From Flavobacterium frigoritolerans (GTDB lineage Bacteria > Bacteroidota > Bacteroidia > Flavobacteriales > Flavobacteriaceae), in contig NZ_JAOZEV010000001.1 in the NCBI RefSeq assembly GCF_025847275.1, positions 1-64,000 of the forward strand: a DNA stretch of 64,000 nt, written 5' to 3'. A program made the translations under genes and the position numbers. Of the stretch, positions 52,972 to 62,301 are shown one piece after another. The notes beneath the pieces were generated by a model. It was given only the letters and a program-made list of their open reading frames with translations. It was not told the origin of the DNA and ran no database searches. Positions within the stretch are counted from its first letter, which is position 1. Every line of letters begins with the position of its first letter.

Positions 52972-54081
52972 TTAAATTTTCGTAAAAACCAAACATACTG
53001 GCGCACACAGGTCAATTCTCTTTTCTGTATCTGTAAGTTTACCAGTAGCCTTATCTCTTTTAAAAACAACAATATTATTTGTGTATTGATGTCCTACTAA
53101 AAGGAAATTCCCTGTAGGATCGATAGAAAAATCTCTTGGTCCTTTTCCTAACGTACTTACTTGCTCTTGCAATTCTAAACCGCCGTTTTTAAGAATTTTA
53201 TAAACTGAGATATTATTAGCATCGACACGATCTGATACATACAAAAACTGACCATCTGGCGAAATTTTTATAGCAGCTGCTCCTGTTCCTCCTTTAAAAT
53301 CTTTAGGAAGAATACTTGTTTCCGCAATTAATTTTAAACTCCCGTTTTTGTCATAACTAAAAGTAGTTAGAGTAGCATCTAATTCCTGAATTAAATACAC
53401 AAACTTCCCATCTTTGCTAAACGTTAGATGTCTTGGGCCACTTCCTGCTTTAACATCAACACTTCCTTTTAATGTTAAAACTTCATCTTTGGATTTTGGA
53501 TTGTATTTGTATATAAAAACTTTATCAAGACCTAAATCATTTGATATAACATATTTCTTATCTGGTGAAAAATAAACCATATGCACGTGAGCACCTTCTT
53601 GTCTTTGTGCGTTAACTCCTTTTCCTGTATGCTGAATCACTTGTTTTGCTTCCGAAAGTCCTTCGGCAGTCTTTTTAAACACAGAGATGTTTCCTCCGGA
53701 ATAATTAGCGGTAATTACATTTTCACCATCATTAATTAAATAACATGGATCTGCTCCCATCGCTTTTTGCTTATTCAAAAAAGTAACTTTCCCTGATTTT
53801 GGTTCATATCCAAATGCACTTACAGTACTTTCTGCTCCATTTTCGTTTACAGCATAAATAAATTTATTATCCGCAGAAACAGATAAATAACTTGGACTCA
53901 CCGTACTTTCTGAAACATTTTTTAATTTAAACTCGCCCGAATTGGTATCGAATTCATATACATAAATTCCTTTGCTATCACAACTATTAGTGTACGTTCC
54001 TACTAATAAATTGACTTTGTTTTGCGCTTGAATCCCTGTAAAGAATAGAGTTAAAAGCAAAACAGCACACGATTTTCTCAT
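52972..54081 (-). CDS. Exported lactonase-family beta-propeller protein
   Basis: 369 aa from the ATG at 54081 (MRKSCAVLLLTLFFTGIQAQ), which opens a clean signal peptide; 11 codons upstream are unlikely. Seven blades are suggested by repeats of the type GKFVYLIQE, GQFLYVSDR and NFLLVGHQYTNNIVVFKRD. The start GTYTNSCDSKGIYVYEFDT is the family's opening. It is related to 6-phosphogluconolactonase (Pgl), but the export signal suggests another, extracytoplasmic lactone or carbohydrate substrate. Confidence 0.88.
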   Translation of the reverse strand: MRKSCAVLLLTLFFTGIQAQNKVNLLVGTYTNSCDSKGIYVYEFDTNSGEFKLKNVSESTVSPSYLSVSADNKFIYAVNENGAESTVSAFGYEPKSGKVTFLNKQKAMGADPCYLINDGENVITANYSGGNISVFKKTAEGLSEAKQVIQHTGKGVNAQRQEGAHVHMVYFSPDKKYVISNDLGLDKVFIYKYNPKSKDEVLTLKGSVDVKAGSGPRHLTFSKDGKFVYLIQELDATLTTFSYDKNGSLKLIAETSILPKDFKGGTGAAAIKISPDGQFLYVSDRVDANNISVYKILKNGGLELQEQVSTLGKGPRDFSIDPTGNFLLVGHQYTNNIVVFKRDKATGKLTDTEKRIDLCAPVCLVFTKI

Positions 54082-54185
54082 TTGTAAAAATTTTATTGAA
54101 ATGCTAAAATACATAATATCCTTATATTGGTTAGGATTTATTTTCCTGTTCGAAAAAATATAACAACATCAGTAAAAACTGATTG

Positions 54186-54201
54186 TAAATTTGTATTTTT
54201 G
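54186..54201 (+). promoter_or_regulatory. Possible -7 boxes upstream of the BatA gene
   Basis: TAAATTTG (54186-54193) and TATTTTTG (54194-54201) both fit TAnnTTTG and are adjacent. No good -33 box is at the right distance, so the call is weak. Confidence 0.35.
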
Positions 54202-54264
54202 ACAAGCGAAAAATTCAATGAGCTCCATTGAAAATAAAATCAGTGAAGTAAACTAAACTTTAGA

Positions 54265-56193
54265 ATGCATTTTAAACATCCCGAAATTTTATACTTTCTG
54301 TTCTTATTGATAGTTCCAATTTTGGTTCATTTATTTCAATTACGCCGTTTCAAAAAGTCATATTTCACAAATGTTCGACTTTTAGCAAAACTCTCTATCC
54401 AAACTCGAAAAAGTTCCAAAATCAAGAAATGGCTATTACTAGCTACACGATTATTGTTACTTACTTGCCTTATTTTCGCTTTTGCTCAACCCTATTTTAC
54501 CGCAAAAGACAGTAAAAATGCCAATAACGAAATGTATATCATTCTTGATAACTCCTTCAGTATGCAGGCAAAAGGTAAAAAAGGTGAATTACTAAAACGT
54601 TCCGTTCAGGAGTTATTAGAAAACACACCCGAAAACGCTCAATTTTCTTTACTTACCAACACTGATAACTATTGGAATACCGACATAAAATCGGTTCGTA
54701 ACTCATTACAAAGTCTAAATTATAGCGCCACTCCTTTTGAACTGGATAATATAATAGCAAAGGTAAAAGCTCGTAAATCGGCCTTTAAAAAAGACATTAT
54801 AATTATTACAGATGCAGTTGGACTAGATAAAAAACAGTTGAAAAACATTAGCTCTGAAGACGCTCCCTATTTTATAATTCCGAAAGCAGAGCAAAAAAAC
54901 AATGTGGCAATTGATAGCGTCTTCATCAGTCAAACCTCAGATAATTTCTATGACATCAGTATTAATTTATCTGGTTATGGTGATAATTTCAAGCCTATAT
55001 CGATGTCTTTATTTAACAATGACAAACTAATCGCTAAAACCATTGTAAATTTTGATACTAAAAAGAAGAAAGTCAATTTTACCATTCCTAAACAAGCTTT
55101 TCATGGCTACTTAGCTATTGAAGATAATGGTTTAGAATACGACAACCGATTGTATTTTAGTATTTCTGATCCTAAAAAGACCAACGTTATTAGTATTGGA
55201 GATCCTGCAAAAAGCAATTTCTTATCTCGAATTTATACGGCTGAAGAATTCAATTATCATAATTTTGATATCCGTTCGCTGGATTACAATAGTCTGGACA
55301 AACAAGATGCAATTATCCTGAATGAGCTAGAAGAAATTCCGCAAGCATTACAAACCACTCTAAAATCATTTGTATCAAAAGGTGGAAACGTTATTATTAT
55401 TCCATCAGATAAAATGGTTGTAGCCAATATGAATTCGTTTTTATCAAATTTTGGTAAAGTGCAAATGGGTTCGCTTGAAAATAAAGAAAAACTGATTACC
55501 AAAATCAACTTTGATCACCCAATATTCTCTGGTGTTTTCGAAAATAAAATTAAGAACTTCCAATATCCAAAAACAAAGACTTCATTCCCTATTACAAGTT
55601 CTTATTCATCGGCTTTATCCTATGAAGATCAAAGTGCTTTTCTAACTTCGATACAGAATCAAGTTTCGGCAGTTTCTGTTTTTTCAGCACCTATAAATAG
55701 CGTTAATTCTAACTTTCAGCAATCGCCATTAATTGTTCCTGTTTTTTATAAAATGGCACAAAACAATCAAAAATCTGGAATAAATGCAATAATCATTGGT
55801 AATAGTCAACCTTATTTTGTTGAAGCATTATTGTCTAAAGATGCCATATTAGAAGTAAGAGGTAGTGATGAACAGTTTATCCCAATTCAACAGATTTTAA
55901 ATAATAAAGTAAAAATCGTTTTTAACGATTACCCTGAACAAGCTGGTAATTATACCATTTATAATAAAAAAGAAGCATTAGAAAACGTAAGTTTTAATTA
56001 CAAACGAAGCGAAAGTGATTTAAGTCAAAACAATTCAAATCTAGTTTCTGATTACAAAACCGCCGATACGATTTCGACTATTTTTAACACCTTACAAACT
56101 GAGCGAACTGACAATGAGATTTGGAAATGGTTTGTTATCTTTGCATTGTTGTTTCTAGCATTAGAAATGGCAATTATCAAGTTTGTGAAGTGA
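54265..56193 (+). CDS. BatA/VWA-domain membrane protein
   Basis: 642 aa. The N-terminus (MHFKHPEILYFLFLLIVPILVHLFQLRRFK) is a BatA domain with one membrane helix, and a second helix follows near 58-78. A von Willebrand A region carries the MIDAS-type DNSFSM near 93-98. A long extracytoplasmic part ends in a C-terminal helix (about 620-638, WFVIFALLFLALEMAIIKF). It resembles the aerotolerance/Bat group, though no MoxR or other Bat genes flank it. The dihydroorotase-like gene follows 130 bp later. Confidence 0.87.
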   Translation: MHFKHPEILYFLFLLIVPILVHLFQLRRFKKSYFTNVRLLAKLSIQTRKSSKIKKWLLLATRLLLLTCLIFAFAQPYFTAKDSKNANNEMYIILDNSFSMQAKGKKGELLKRSVQELLENTPENAQFSLLTNTDNYWNTDIKSVRNSLQSLNYSATPFELDNIIAKVKARKSAFKKDIIIITDAVGLDKKQLKNISSEDAPYFIIPKAEQKNNVAIDSVFISQTSDNFYDISINLSGYGDNFKPISMSLFNNDKLIAKTIVNFDTKKKKVNFTIPKQAFHGYLAIEDNGLEYDNRLYFSISDPKKTNVISIGDPAKSNFLSRIYTAEEFNYHNFDIRSLDYNSLDKQDAIILNELEEIPQALQTTLKSFVSKGGNVIIIPSDKMVVANMNSFLSNFGKVQMGSLENKEKLITKINFDHPIFSGVFENKIKNFQYPKTKTSFPITSSYSSALSYEDQSAFLTSIQNQVSAVSVFSAPINSVNSNFQQSPLIVPVFYKMAQNNQKSGINAIIIGNSQPYFVEALLSKDAILEVRGSDEQFIPIQQILNNKVKIVFNDYPEQAGNYTIYNKKEALENVSFNYKRSESDLSQNNSNLVSDYKTADTISTIFNTLQTERTDNEIWKWFVIFALLFLALEMAIIKFVK

Positions 56194-56323
56194 TTTTTCA
56201 CCATTAGGATATTAAGAAAATTAAGTTTTTCCTTTATTAACTTAATCCCTTAATGGCTCAAATAAATTAAGCTTTAATGTTTTTAAAACTTAATTATTTC
56301 AATTAAAATAAATTTATCTACAT

Positions 56324-57580
56324 ATGAAAATAATCATCCGGGAAGCAAAAATTATAGATTCTAAAAGTCCATTTCATAATAAGACTGCAGATATCTTAAT
56401 TAAAGATGGTTTAATCGAACAAATAGGAACTTCACTTCCTAATACTGAAAATGCCGATGAGATAAAACTCGATAATTTACATATATCGCAAGGATGGTTT
56501 GATAGTAGTGTTTCATTTGGAGAACCAGGCTACGAAGACCGTGAAACAATCTCAAATGGTTTGAACGTAGCTGCAAAAAGCGGATTTACTGCTATTGCTT
56601 TACAACCCAACTCCTACCCGATTATTGATAACCAATCGCAAGTAAATTTTGTAAAAAATAAGGCGAATGGTTTTGCTACTGAACTTTTCCCTATCGGAGC
56701 TTTAACAAAAGCCAGCGAAGGAAAAGATATGGCTGAATTATTCGACATGAAGAAAACTGGAGCTATAGCTTTTGGTGATTATAATAAAAGCCTTGACAAT
56801 GCCAATTTACTTAAAATCGCATTACAATATGTACAGGATTTTGATGGTTTGGTAATTGCTTATTCGCAAGATCAAAACATTAAAGGAAATGGTGTTGCTA
56901 ATGAAGGAATTGTTTCGACAAAATTAGGCTTAAAAGGAATCCCTGATCTTGCTGAAGAATTACAAATTGTCCGCAACTTATTTTTATTGGAATATACAGG
57001 TGGAAAGCTCCATATCCCGACTATTTCGACTGCCAAATCGGTTCAGTTAATTAAAGATGCAAAAGCAAAAGGATTAAATGTAACAACTAGCGTTGCTGTA
57101 CACCATTTGGTTTTAACCGATGAAAAACTAGAAGGTTTTGATACTCGCTTTAAAGTTACACCACCATTACGAACAGAAACTGACAGACAAGCATTACTTA
57201 ATGGCGTTCTTGATGGAACCATAGATATGATTACATCTGATCATAACCCAATTGATATTGAATTCAAAAAAATGGAGTTTGATATGGCTAAAAATGGTAC
57301 TATTGGTCTGGAAAGTGCTTTTGGAGCATTAACAACTGTATTGCCTTTAGAAACTGTAATCGAAAAACTAACATTAGGGAAATCAGTTTTCGGTATCGAA
57401 AACAATACAATTACTGAGGGTTCTAAAGCAAACATTACGTTATTTAATCCTAGTGGAGAAAGTGTTTTCGCAAAAAGTAATATTTTATCTAAATCTAAAA
57501 ATTCTGCTTTTCTGGGAACTCAATTACAAGGCTCTGTTTATGGAATCATGAATCAGAATCAATTGGTATTAAAAAAATAA
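56324..57580 (+). CDS. Dihydroorotase-like amidohydrolase lacking metal ligands
   Basis: 418 aa, PyrC fold. The usual HxH at the end of strand 1 (as in DxHxHxREPG) is replaced by DSSVSFGEPG (64-73 region), and the later metal-binding His (HaEd) is a Tyr in LVIAYSQDQN. The HH pair in VAVHHLVLTDEKL and the Asp of SDHNPID are kept. It therefore resembles the non-catalytic PyrC-like subunits that assist aspartate transcarbamoylase or a diverged enzyme. Many flavobacterial genomes carry a protein of this type, usually annotated pyrC. A genuine PyrC should be encoded elsewhere. Confidence 0.78.
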   Translation: MKIIIREAKIIDSKSPFHNKTADILIKDGLIEQIGTSLPNTENADEIKLDNLHISQGWFDSSVSFGEPGYEDRETISNGLNVAAKSGFTAIALQPNSYPIIDNQSQVNFVKNKANGFATELFPIGALTKASEGKDMAELFDMKKTGAIAFGDYNKSLDNANLLKIALQYVQDFDGLVIAYSQDQNIKGNGVANEGIVSTKLGLKGIPDLAEELQIVRNLFLLEYTGGKLHIPTISTAKSVQLIKDAKAKGLNVTTSVAVHHLVLTDEKLEGFDTRFKVTPPLRTETDRQALLNGVLDGTIDMITSDHNPIDIEFKKMEFDMAKNGTIGLESAFGALTTVLPLETVIEKLTLGKSVFGIENNTITEGSKANITLFNPSGESVFAKSNILSKSKNSAFLGTQLQGSVYGIMNQNQLVLKK

Positions 57581-57662
57581 AGACTGAATTTAAGCCATTA
57601 AGGCATTAATGAGGCATTAAGTTTAGTTAATGAGCGTGTTGGGATTACATAAAATTTTATCT

Positions 57663-57799
57663 AACACATAGAAACATAGTCTTTATATATAAAAAAGAAT
57701 ACAAAAAGGAATACATTCCTTTGACATAGCTTACTTTGTGTTTTTAAAACAAGTGAAACGCCTTTTTTTAAGACAACAAAATCTATGTTTCTATGTGTT
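57663..57799. repeat. Long inverted-repeat element, copy 1
   Basis: Arms AACACATAGAAACATAG (57663-57679) and CTATGTTTCTATGTGTT (57783-57799) are perfect complements. Inside is a hairpin AAAGGAAT-AC-ATTCCTTT and the segment GACATAGCTTACTTTGTG. A second copy at 61241-61388 shares this internal order, and its arms carry a compensatory change. It explains about a third of the 421-bp gap between the dihydroorotase-like gene and the next gene. The rest holds short A/T-rich repeats (CATTAAGGCATTAATGAGGCATTAAG). Confidence 0.85.
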
Positions 57800-57866
57800 G
57801 AAAATAATTTGCAATAGGATGATTAATAAAATCTAATTTCTCAATGATAGAGAAATTATTTTAATC

Positions 57867-57900
57867 TGAATATTCCGATAGCTATTGGGAGCGGCAAAAA
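57867..57900. repeat. Small palindromic repeat, CCGATAGCTATTGGGAG type
   Basis: ATTCCGATAGCTATTGGGAG followed by CGGCAAAAA. A similar unit, ATCCCGATAGTTATCGGGAG then TGGCAGAAAAA, lies at 62207-62238. Both are spacers without genes. Confidence 0.55.
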
Positions 57901-58001
57901 AAAAGCTAACTATTAAGAGATTAAGAAAAGTTAAACTAATCCAACTTAATATACCTTAATGATAAAAATAAATTGTTAAAAAATAAATATAAAACACAAG
58001 A

Positions 58002-58328
58002 ATGAACAACTCAATCGAAGAAGGAAAAACTCCCGCTATAACCAGTTACATATTAATTATCGGTGTTTTAATCGCGATGTCGATGAACTCTGAAAATAAA
58101 AATAGCTTTGCTTCTTTTCATATACGTCAAGCTCTAGGATTATCGCTAACATTTATCTCATTCGGACTTATCATTAGCAACTTTGACAGCTTTATGATTA
58201 CTTTCCCAATGTGGATTTGTATCTCTATTTTGTGGACATACGGAATTTTTAGTGCTATCCAAGGACAAACAAAACCTGTACCTTTAGTAGGTGCGCTTTT
58301 TCAAAAATGGTTTAAAAGCATCGGTTAA
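58002..58328 (+). CDS. DUF4870-like small membrane protein
   Basis: 108 aa. Three hydrophobic stretches (about 13-27, 46-62 and 68-86). SFASFHIRQALGLSLTFISFGL (about 36-57) matches the DUF4870/Tic20-like pattern with the FHxRQA element. Function unknown. It is 74 bp upstream of an esterase gene and may be co-transcribed. Confidence 0.75.
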   Translation: MNNSIEEGKTPAITSYILIIGVLIAMSMNSENKNSFASFHIRQALGLSLTFISFGLIISNFDSFMITFPMWICISILWTYGIFSAIQGQTKPVPLVGALFQKWFKSIG

Positions 58329-58402
58329 TTTTTGATTTCAGATATTATCTAAAACCCACAACTGCATTTTACCATTTACAACTCACCATTTACCCTTAAA
58401 AA

Positions 58403-59047
58403 ATGAACTTATCTTTAGAATATAAAATAAGAGAACCAAAAGTTATCTTAGACAAAAACCCACTATTACTATTACTTCACGGATATGGCAGCAACGAAGA
58501 AGATTTATTCTCTTTTGCTAGCGAGCTTCCTGATAATTACTATGTTATTTCGGCTAGAGCACCTTATGATTTACAATATGGTGCATATGCATGGTATGCT
58601 ATTAATTTTGATGCTGATCAAAACAAATTCTCTGATAACGAACAAGCTAAAACATCTCGTGATTTAATTGCAAATTTCATTGACGAATTAACTGCAAACT
58701 ACCCAATTGATGCAAACAATATAACTTTAATTGGCTTTAGCCAAGGTTCAATTTTAAGTTATGCAACTGCACTTTCTTATCCTGAAAAAATTCAGAGAGT
58801 AGTTGCAATGAGCGGTTATTTTAATGACGAAATCATCAAAGAAGGTTATGAAAAAAACGACTTCAAGAACTTAAAAATATTTGCTTCGCATGGAACTGTA
58901 GATCAGGTAATCCCTATTGATTGGGCTAGAAAAACACCTGCAATTCTAGAGAATCTAAACATTCCAGTTTCTTATAAAGAATACCCAGTTGGACATGGAG
59001 TTGCTCCTCAGAATTTCTTTGATTTTAAAAATTGGCTAGCGCAATAG
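58403..59047 (+). CDS. Carboxylesterase/phospholipase-type alpha/beta hydrolase
   Basis: 214 aa, no signal peptide. LLLLHGYGSNEEDLFSFASELP (about 22-43) holds the oxyanion region, GFSQGS (about 113-118) the nucleophile Ser, HGTVDQVIP (about 172-180) the Asp and GHGVAPQNF (about 198-206) the His. It belongs to the YpfH/acyl-protein thioesterase group. Cytoplasmic esterase of unknown substrate. Confidence 0.9.
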   Translation: MNLSLEYKIREPKVILDKNPLLLLLHGYGSNEEDLFSFASELPDNYYVISARAPYDLQYGAYAWYAINFDADQNKFSDNEQAKTSRDLIANFIDELTANYPIDANNITLIGFSQGSILSYATALSYPEKIQRVVAMSGYFNDEIIKEGYEKNDFKNLKIFASHGTVDQVIPIDWARKTPAILENLNIPVSYKEYPVGHGVAPQNFFDFKNWLAQ

Positions 59048-59076
59048 TTCTCAGTATTCAATATAAAAACACAATA

Positions 59077-59253
59077 ATGGGAATAAACGATTTAAAAGAT
59101 TTCATCCTACCAGTAATATTAATTGCTGCTGGTCTTTTTATAAAAAATACTAAAGACCCAAACTTTCAAACTTCCAAAAAATATTGGAAAGTATTATTCA
59201 TTTTAGGAATTCTGAATCTATTAATGAAGTTATACCTAATGTTCTTTCTTTAA
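59077..59253 (+). CDS. Very small two-helix membrane protein
   Basis: 58 aa from the ATG at 59077 (MGINDLKDFILPVILIAAGLFIKNTKD). The longer frame from 59032 overlaps the esterase and is unlikely. Helices at about 7-22 and 37-55. No family recognised. The short size keeps confidence moderate, but the position just after the esterase and the clean ATG support it. Confidence 0.55.
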   Translation: MGINDLKDFILPVILIAAGLFIKNTKDPNFQTSKKYWKVLFILGILNLLMKLYLMFFL

Positions 59254-59368
59254 TAAGTGATTTATAATATTCAAGTAAGTTTTTATTTTACAACTTCAAC
59301 TACTATCAACATTATTAAATTATCATATCTTTAAGTTTCAAATAGTGAACTTAAAATCAAACAAATAC

Positions 59369-59402
59369 AAAGGTTTTAAATGTTTTATTTAAAACCTTTT
59401 TT
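59369..59402 (+). terminator. Terminator hairpin
   Basis: AAAGGTTTTAAA-TGTTTTA-TTTAAAACCTTT and T residues; a 12-bp perfect stem in the spacer before the DUF5071 gene. Confidence 0.85.
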
Positions 59403-59452
59403 CATTAAATAATTTCTTAATCAACAATAATAGTAATTAGGATTAATAAAAT

Positions 59453-59842
59453 ATGAAGATCAATGCAAAGGATTTAATTCCAAAAGACAAACATGATATA
59501 CAAAGAGCCGAAAATTTAAAGAACTATTCTTATTCTGAACTGAAACCAATAATTCCCGAATTACTAGAGTGGCTTCAAGATTTCAATTGGCCAGTTGCAA
59601 AACCAATTTCGGAATATTTAAAGAGTATCAACGAAAATATATCTCAAGAGATTCTAGCCATTTTAAAAACAAATGATGGCGTTTGGAAATATTGGATAAT
59701 ATCAATTTTTGGAAAAATCACAAATGATAATTTTTTTCGTAATGAAATTATCCGAATTGCAACGAATCCGACTAAAGATGAAGTCGCCGAAGAGGTTGAT
59801 AAAATAGCAGATGAAATAATTATAGAACGCGGTTGGAAGTAA
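59453..59842 (+). CDS. DUF5071 domain protein
   Basis: 129 aa, soluble. The opening DLIPKDKHDIQRAENLKNYSYSEL (about 6-29), WLQDFNWPVAKPISEYL (about 39-55) and DGVWKYWIISIFGK (about 72-85) are those of DUF5071. Members often occur beside toxins as possible immunity proteins, but no toxin adjoins it here. Single gene. Confidence 0.85.
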   Translation: MKINAKDLIPKDKHDIQRAENLKNYSYSELKPIIPELLEWLQDFNWPVAKPISEYLKSINENISQEILAILKTNDGVWKYWIISIFGKITNDNFFRNEIIRIATNPTKDEVAEEVDKIADEIIIERGWK

Positions 59843-59956
59843 ACTATTCACTTTTGACATCTTTCATTTTTATAATAAATCACCTTACCTTTAAACTGTA
59901 CATCTTGTAACAAATAACAAAGAATAAGACTAACCTGTAAACTGATCTAACTAACT

Positions 59957-61201
59957 ATGAAACAACTATTATTCTCGCTACTTTTTATTGGATTTACATT
60001 TTTCGCAAAAGCACAATCCGATAACAAGATTACTATTGGTACGATTGAAACCGTACATTCTAAGATATTAAATGAAGACCGAAAAGTCTGGATATATGTA
60101 CCTGGTGGTTATACCAAAGGCACAGCAAAAACAGAACATTACCCTGTACTTTATTTATTAGATGGTGATGCCCATTTTACTTCAGTTGTTGGTATGACAG
60201 AGCAATTAAGTACAATGAACGGTAATACAATTTGCCCAAAAATGATTGTAGTAGGAATACTCAATACCGACAGAGCACGTGATTTAACTCCTACTCATAT
60301 CGAATCTGATTTACCAATGATGTCTAATGAAGCTAGTAAAACTACTGGCGGAAATGAAAACTTTATTGCGTTTATCCAAAAAGAACTAATGCCTTACGTT
60401 GAAACCAATTATCCTACTGCTCCATACAAAATGTTGATCGGACATTCTTTTGGTGGTTTAACAGCTATAAATACACTTGCAAACCATACTAATTTATTTA
60501 ATTCTTATGTTTCTATCGATCCTAGCATGTGGTGGGACAAACAAAAATTCCTAGAGCAAACTAAAAAAGTATTTGCTGAGAAAAAATTCAAGAATAATAC
60601 CAGCTTGTTCCTAGGTATTGCCAATACAATGGAAGCTGGAATGGATACTATTAGAGTAAAAAAAGATACCACTCAAAGTACAAGACACATCCGTGCTATA
60701 TTCGATTTGGCTAATACACTAAAAAAGAACAAACAAAACCAATTAAACTTTGAATACAAATATTACGATAAAGATAGTCATGGTTCTGTTCCATTTATTG
60801 CCGAATACGATGCGCTTCGATTTATCTTTGACTTCTATAAATTAGACTTAACATATAGCGATTTATTTGATAATGGAATGAGTTTACCAACAAAGGTTGA
60901 AAAACATTACCAAAATGTCTCCGAAAAAATGGGATATCAAATACTACCTCCCGAATCTTACATCAATATGCTAGGATATATGGCGCTCGGTAGAAAAAAC
61001 ATTGCTCAAGGCGAATATTTTTTTAAATTAAATATAAAAAATTATCCACAAAGCGCTAATGTATATGACTCTATGGGAGATTATTACAAACAAGTGAGCG
61101 ACAAAACCAACGCAATAAGCAATTACAAAAAGGCGTTATCCATCAACAAGGAAAGCGCCGAAACAAAACAAAAACTGGAGGAACTTGAAAAAGGGAAATA
61201 A
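59957..61201 (+). CDS. Exported Fes/IroE-type esterase with C-terminal TPRs
   Basis: 414 aa. Signal peptide 1-19 (ending FFAKAQ). DUF3089/esterase D-like alpha/beta hydrolase: YPVLYLLDGDAHF (about 62-74), GHSFGG (about 164-169) as nucleophile elbow, and the His in YDKDSHGSVPF (about 273-283). The C-terminal ~80 residues carry a TPR-like repeat (YDSMGDYYKQVSDKTNAISNYKKAL). Periplasmic or outer-membrane esterase; a siderophore-ester or carbohydrate-ester substrate is possible. Confidence 0.88.
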   Translation: MKQLLFSLLFIGFTFFAKAQSDNKITIGTIETVHSKILNEDRKVWIYVPGGYTKGTAKTEHYPVLYLLDGDAHFTSVVGMTEQLSTMNGNTICPKMIVVGILNTDRARDLTPTHIESDLPMMSNEASKTTGGNENFIAFIQKELMPYVETNYPTAPYKMLIGHSFGGLTAINTLANHTNLFNSYVSIDPSMWWDKQKFLEQTKKVFAEKKFKNNTSLFLGIANTMEAGMDTIRVKKDTTQSTRHIRAIFDLANTLKKNKQNQLNFEYKYYDKDSHGSVPFIAEYDALRFIFDFYKLDLTYSDLFDNGMSLPTKVEKHYQNVSEKMGYQILPPESYINMLGYMALGRKNIAQGEYFFKLNIKNYPQSANVYDSMGDYYKQVSDKTNAISNYKKALSINKESAETKQKLEELEKGK

Positions 61202-61240
61202 TGTATAATAATACGTTAGGTATAATTTATAAAAAATTTA

Positions 61241-61388
61241 TTTAACGCATAGAAACATAGGCTTCATGCATAAAAAAGAAGAAAAAAAAGAAATATATTT
61301 TTTTTACATAGCTAACCAGCTCTGTGTATTTTAAATAAGTGGAGCGTCTTAATTTGAAAGTACAAAATCTATGTTTCTATGCGTTAAA
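61241..61388. repeat. Long inverted-repeat element, copy 2
   Basis: Arms TTTAACGCATAGAAACATAG (61241-61260) and CTATGTTTCTATGCGTTAAA (61369-61388) are perfect complements. Compared with copy 1 (57663-57799), an A-T pair in the arms has become G-C on both sides. The internal segment TACATAGCTAACCAGCTCTGTG also corresponds. It occupies most of the 366-bp gap. The remaining 180 bp before the next gene hold nothing recognised. Confidence 0.85.
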
Positions 61389-61567
61389 AATAATTTATAA
61401 TAATATCCTTTTAAACTAAAAAATGAGGATAGATACTGAGCTACTCGAGAAAATTCTTGCTTCGTAAGGATCACAATATTGCGCTTTTATTGTGTGAAAA
61501 CTTGATTTTCAATCTCTCTTTTCACTTTTTCACAACATCAAAAAACAACACCTACTAAACTATAAAG

Positions 61568-62137
61568 ATGAAAATATCTAAACTCGACAATCCAGCATTA
61601 ATCCTAATCGATATTCAGAAAGGTTTTGATAATATCGAATATTGGGGTGGAGAACGCAATAATTTAAATGCTGAACAAAATGCTGGCGAACTTCTTGAAA
61701 TATGGAGAAATAATAAGTTACCGATATTTCATATCCAACATTGTTCTTCTAATCCAAATTCATTGCTACATGAAACAAATCCCGGAAATGCATTTAAGGA
61801 TATCGTTAAACCCCTAGCTGGAGAAACAATCATTCAGAAGAATGTAAACAGTGCTTTTATTGGTACCGATTTAAAAGAACAACTTGATCATGATAAAATT
61901 GATACACTCGTTATTGTAGGCTTAACAACCGATCATTGCGTATCGACAACTACAAGAATGGCAGGAAATTTTGGTTATAATACCTTTCTAATCTCAGACG
62001 CAACAGCCGCTTATAATAAAAAGGGATTAAACGGTCAGGAATTTAGTGCCGAGACAATTCATGAAACTGCTCTTGCCAGTTTAAACGAAGAATTTGCTCA
62101 AGTTGTTACTACAGATTTTATAAAACAGAATATTTAA
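61568..62137 (+). CDS. Isochorismatase-fold cysteine hydrolase
   Basis: 189 aa. ALILIDIQKGFDN (about 10-22) supplies the Asp, the Lys is in the region of GETIIQKNVNSAFIGTDL (about 85-102), and VVGLTTDHCVSTTTRMAGNFGY (about 117-138) holds the nucleophile Cys. Typical for nicotinamidase/isochorismatase relatives; the substrate is not clear. Single gene. Confidence 0.92.
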   Translation: MKISKLDNPALILIDIQKGFDNIEYWGGERNNLNAEQNAGELLEIWRNNKLPIFHIQHCSSNPNSLLHETNPGNAFKDIVKPLAGETIIQKNVNSAFIGTDLKEQLDHDKIDTLVIVGLTTDHCVSTTTRMAGNFGYNTFLISDATAAYNKKGLNGQEFSAETIHETALASLNEEFAQVVTTDFIKQNI

Positions 62138-62208
62138 TTTAACCGCAAAGAATCGCTAAGAATTACGAAAAGCTCGCAAAGGTTTTAAAATAATTCTAAT
62201 CTTTTTTA

Positions 62209-62226
62209 TCCCGATAGTTATCGGGA
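62209..62226. repeat. Small palindrome TCCCGATAGTTATCGGGA
   Basis: A near-perfect palindrome followed by GTGGCAGAAA. Companion of the unit at 57867-57900. Preceded by AACCGCAAAGAATCGCTAAG, another unit that reads like a common flavobacterial spacer repeat. Confidence 0.6.
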
Positions 62227-62256
62227 GTGGCAGAAAAACAACATATTTATATAAAC

Positions 62257-62288
62257 AACAAAGGCGAGAATTACTTCTCGCCTTTGTT
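62257..62288. terminator. Convergent terminator hairpin
   Basis: AACAAAGGCGAGAA-TTAC-TTCTCGCCTTTGTT, a 14-bp perfect stem. It lies between the convergent hydrolase and lipoprotein genes, without a long T run on either side. Confidence 0.75.
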
Positions 62289-62301
62289 ATATGTTTTCTA
62301 T

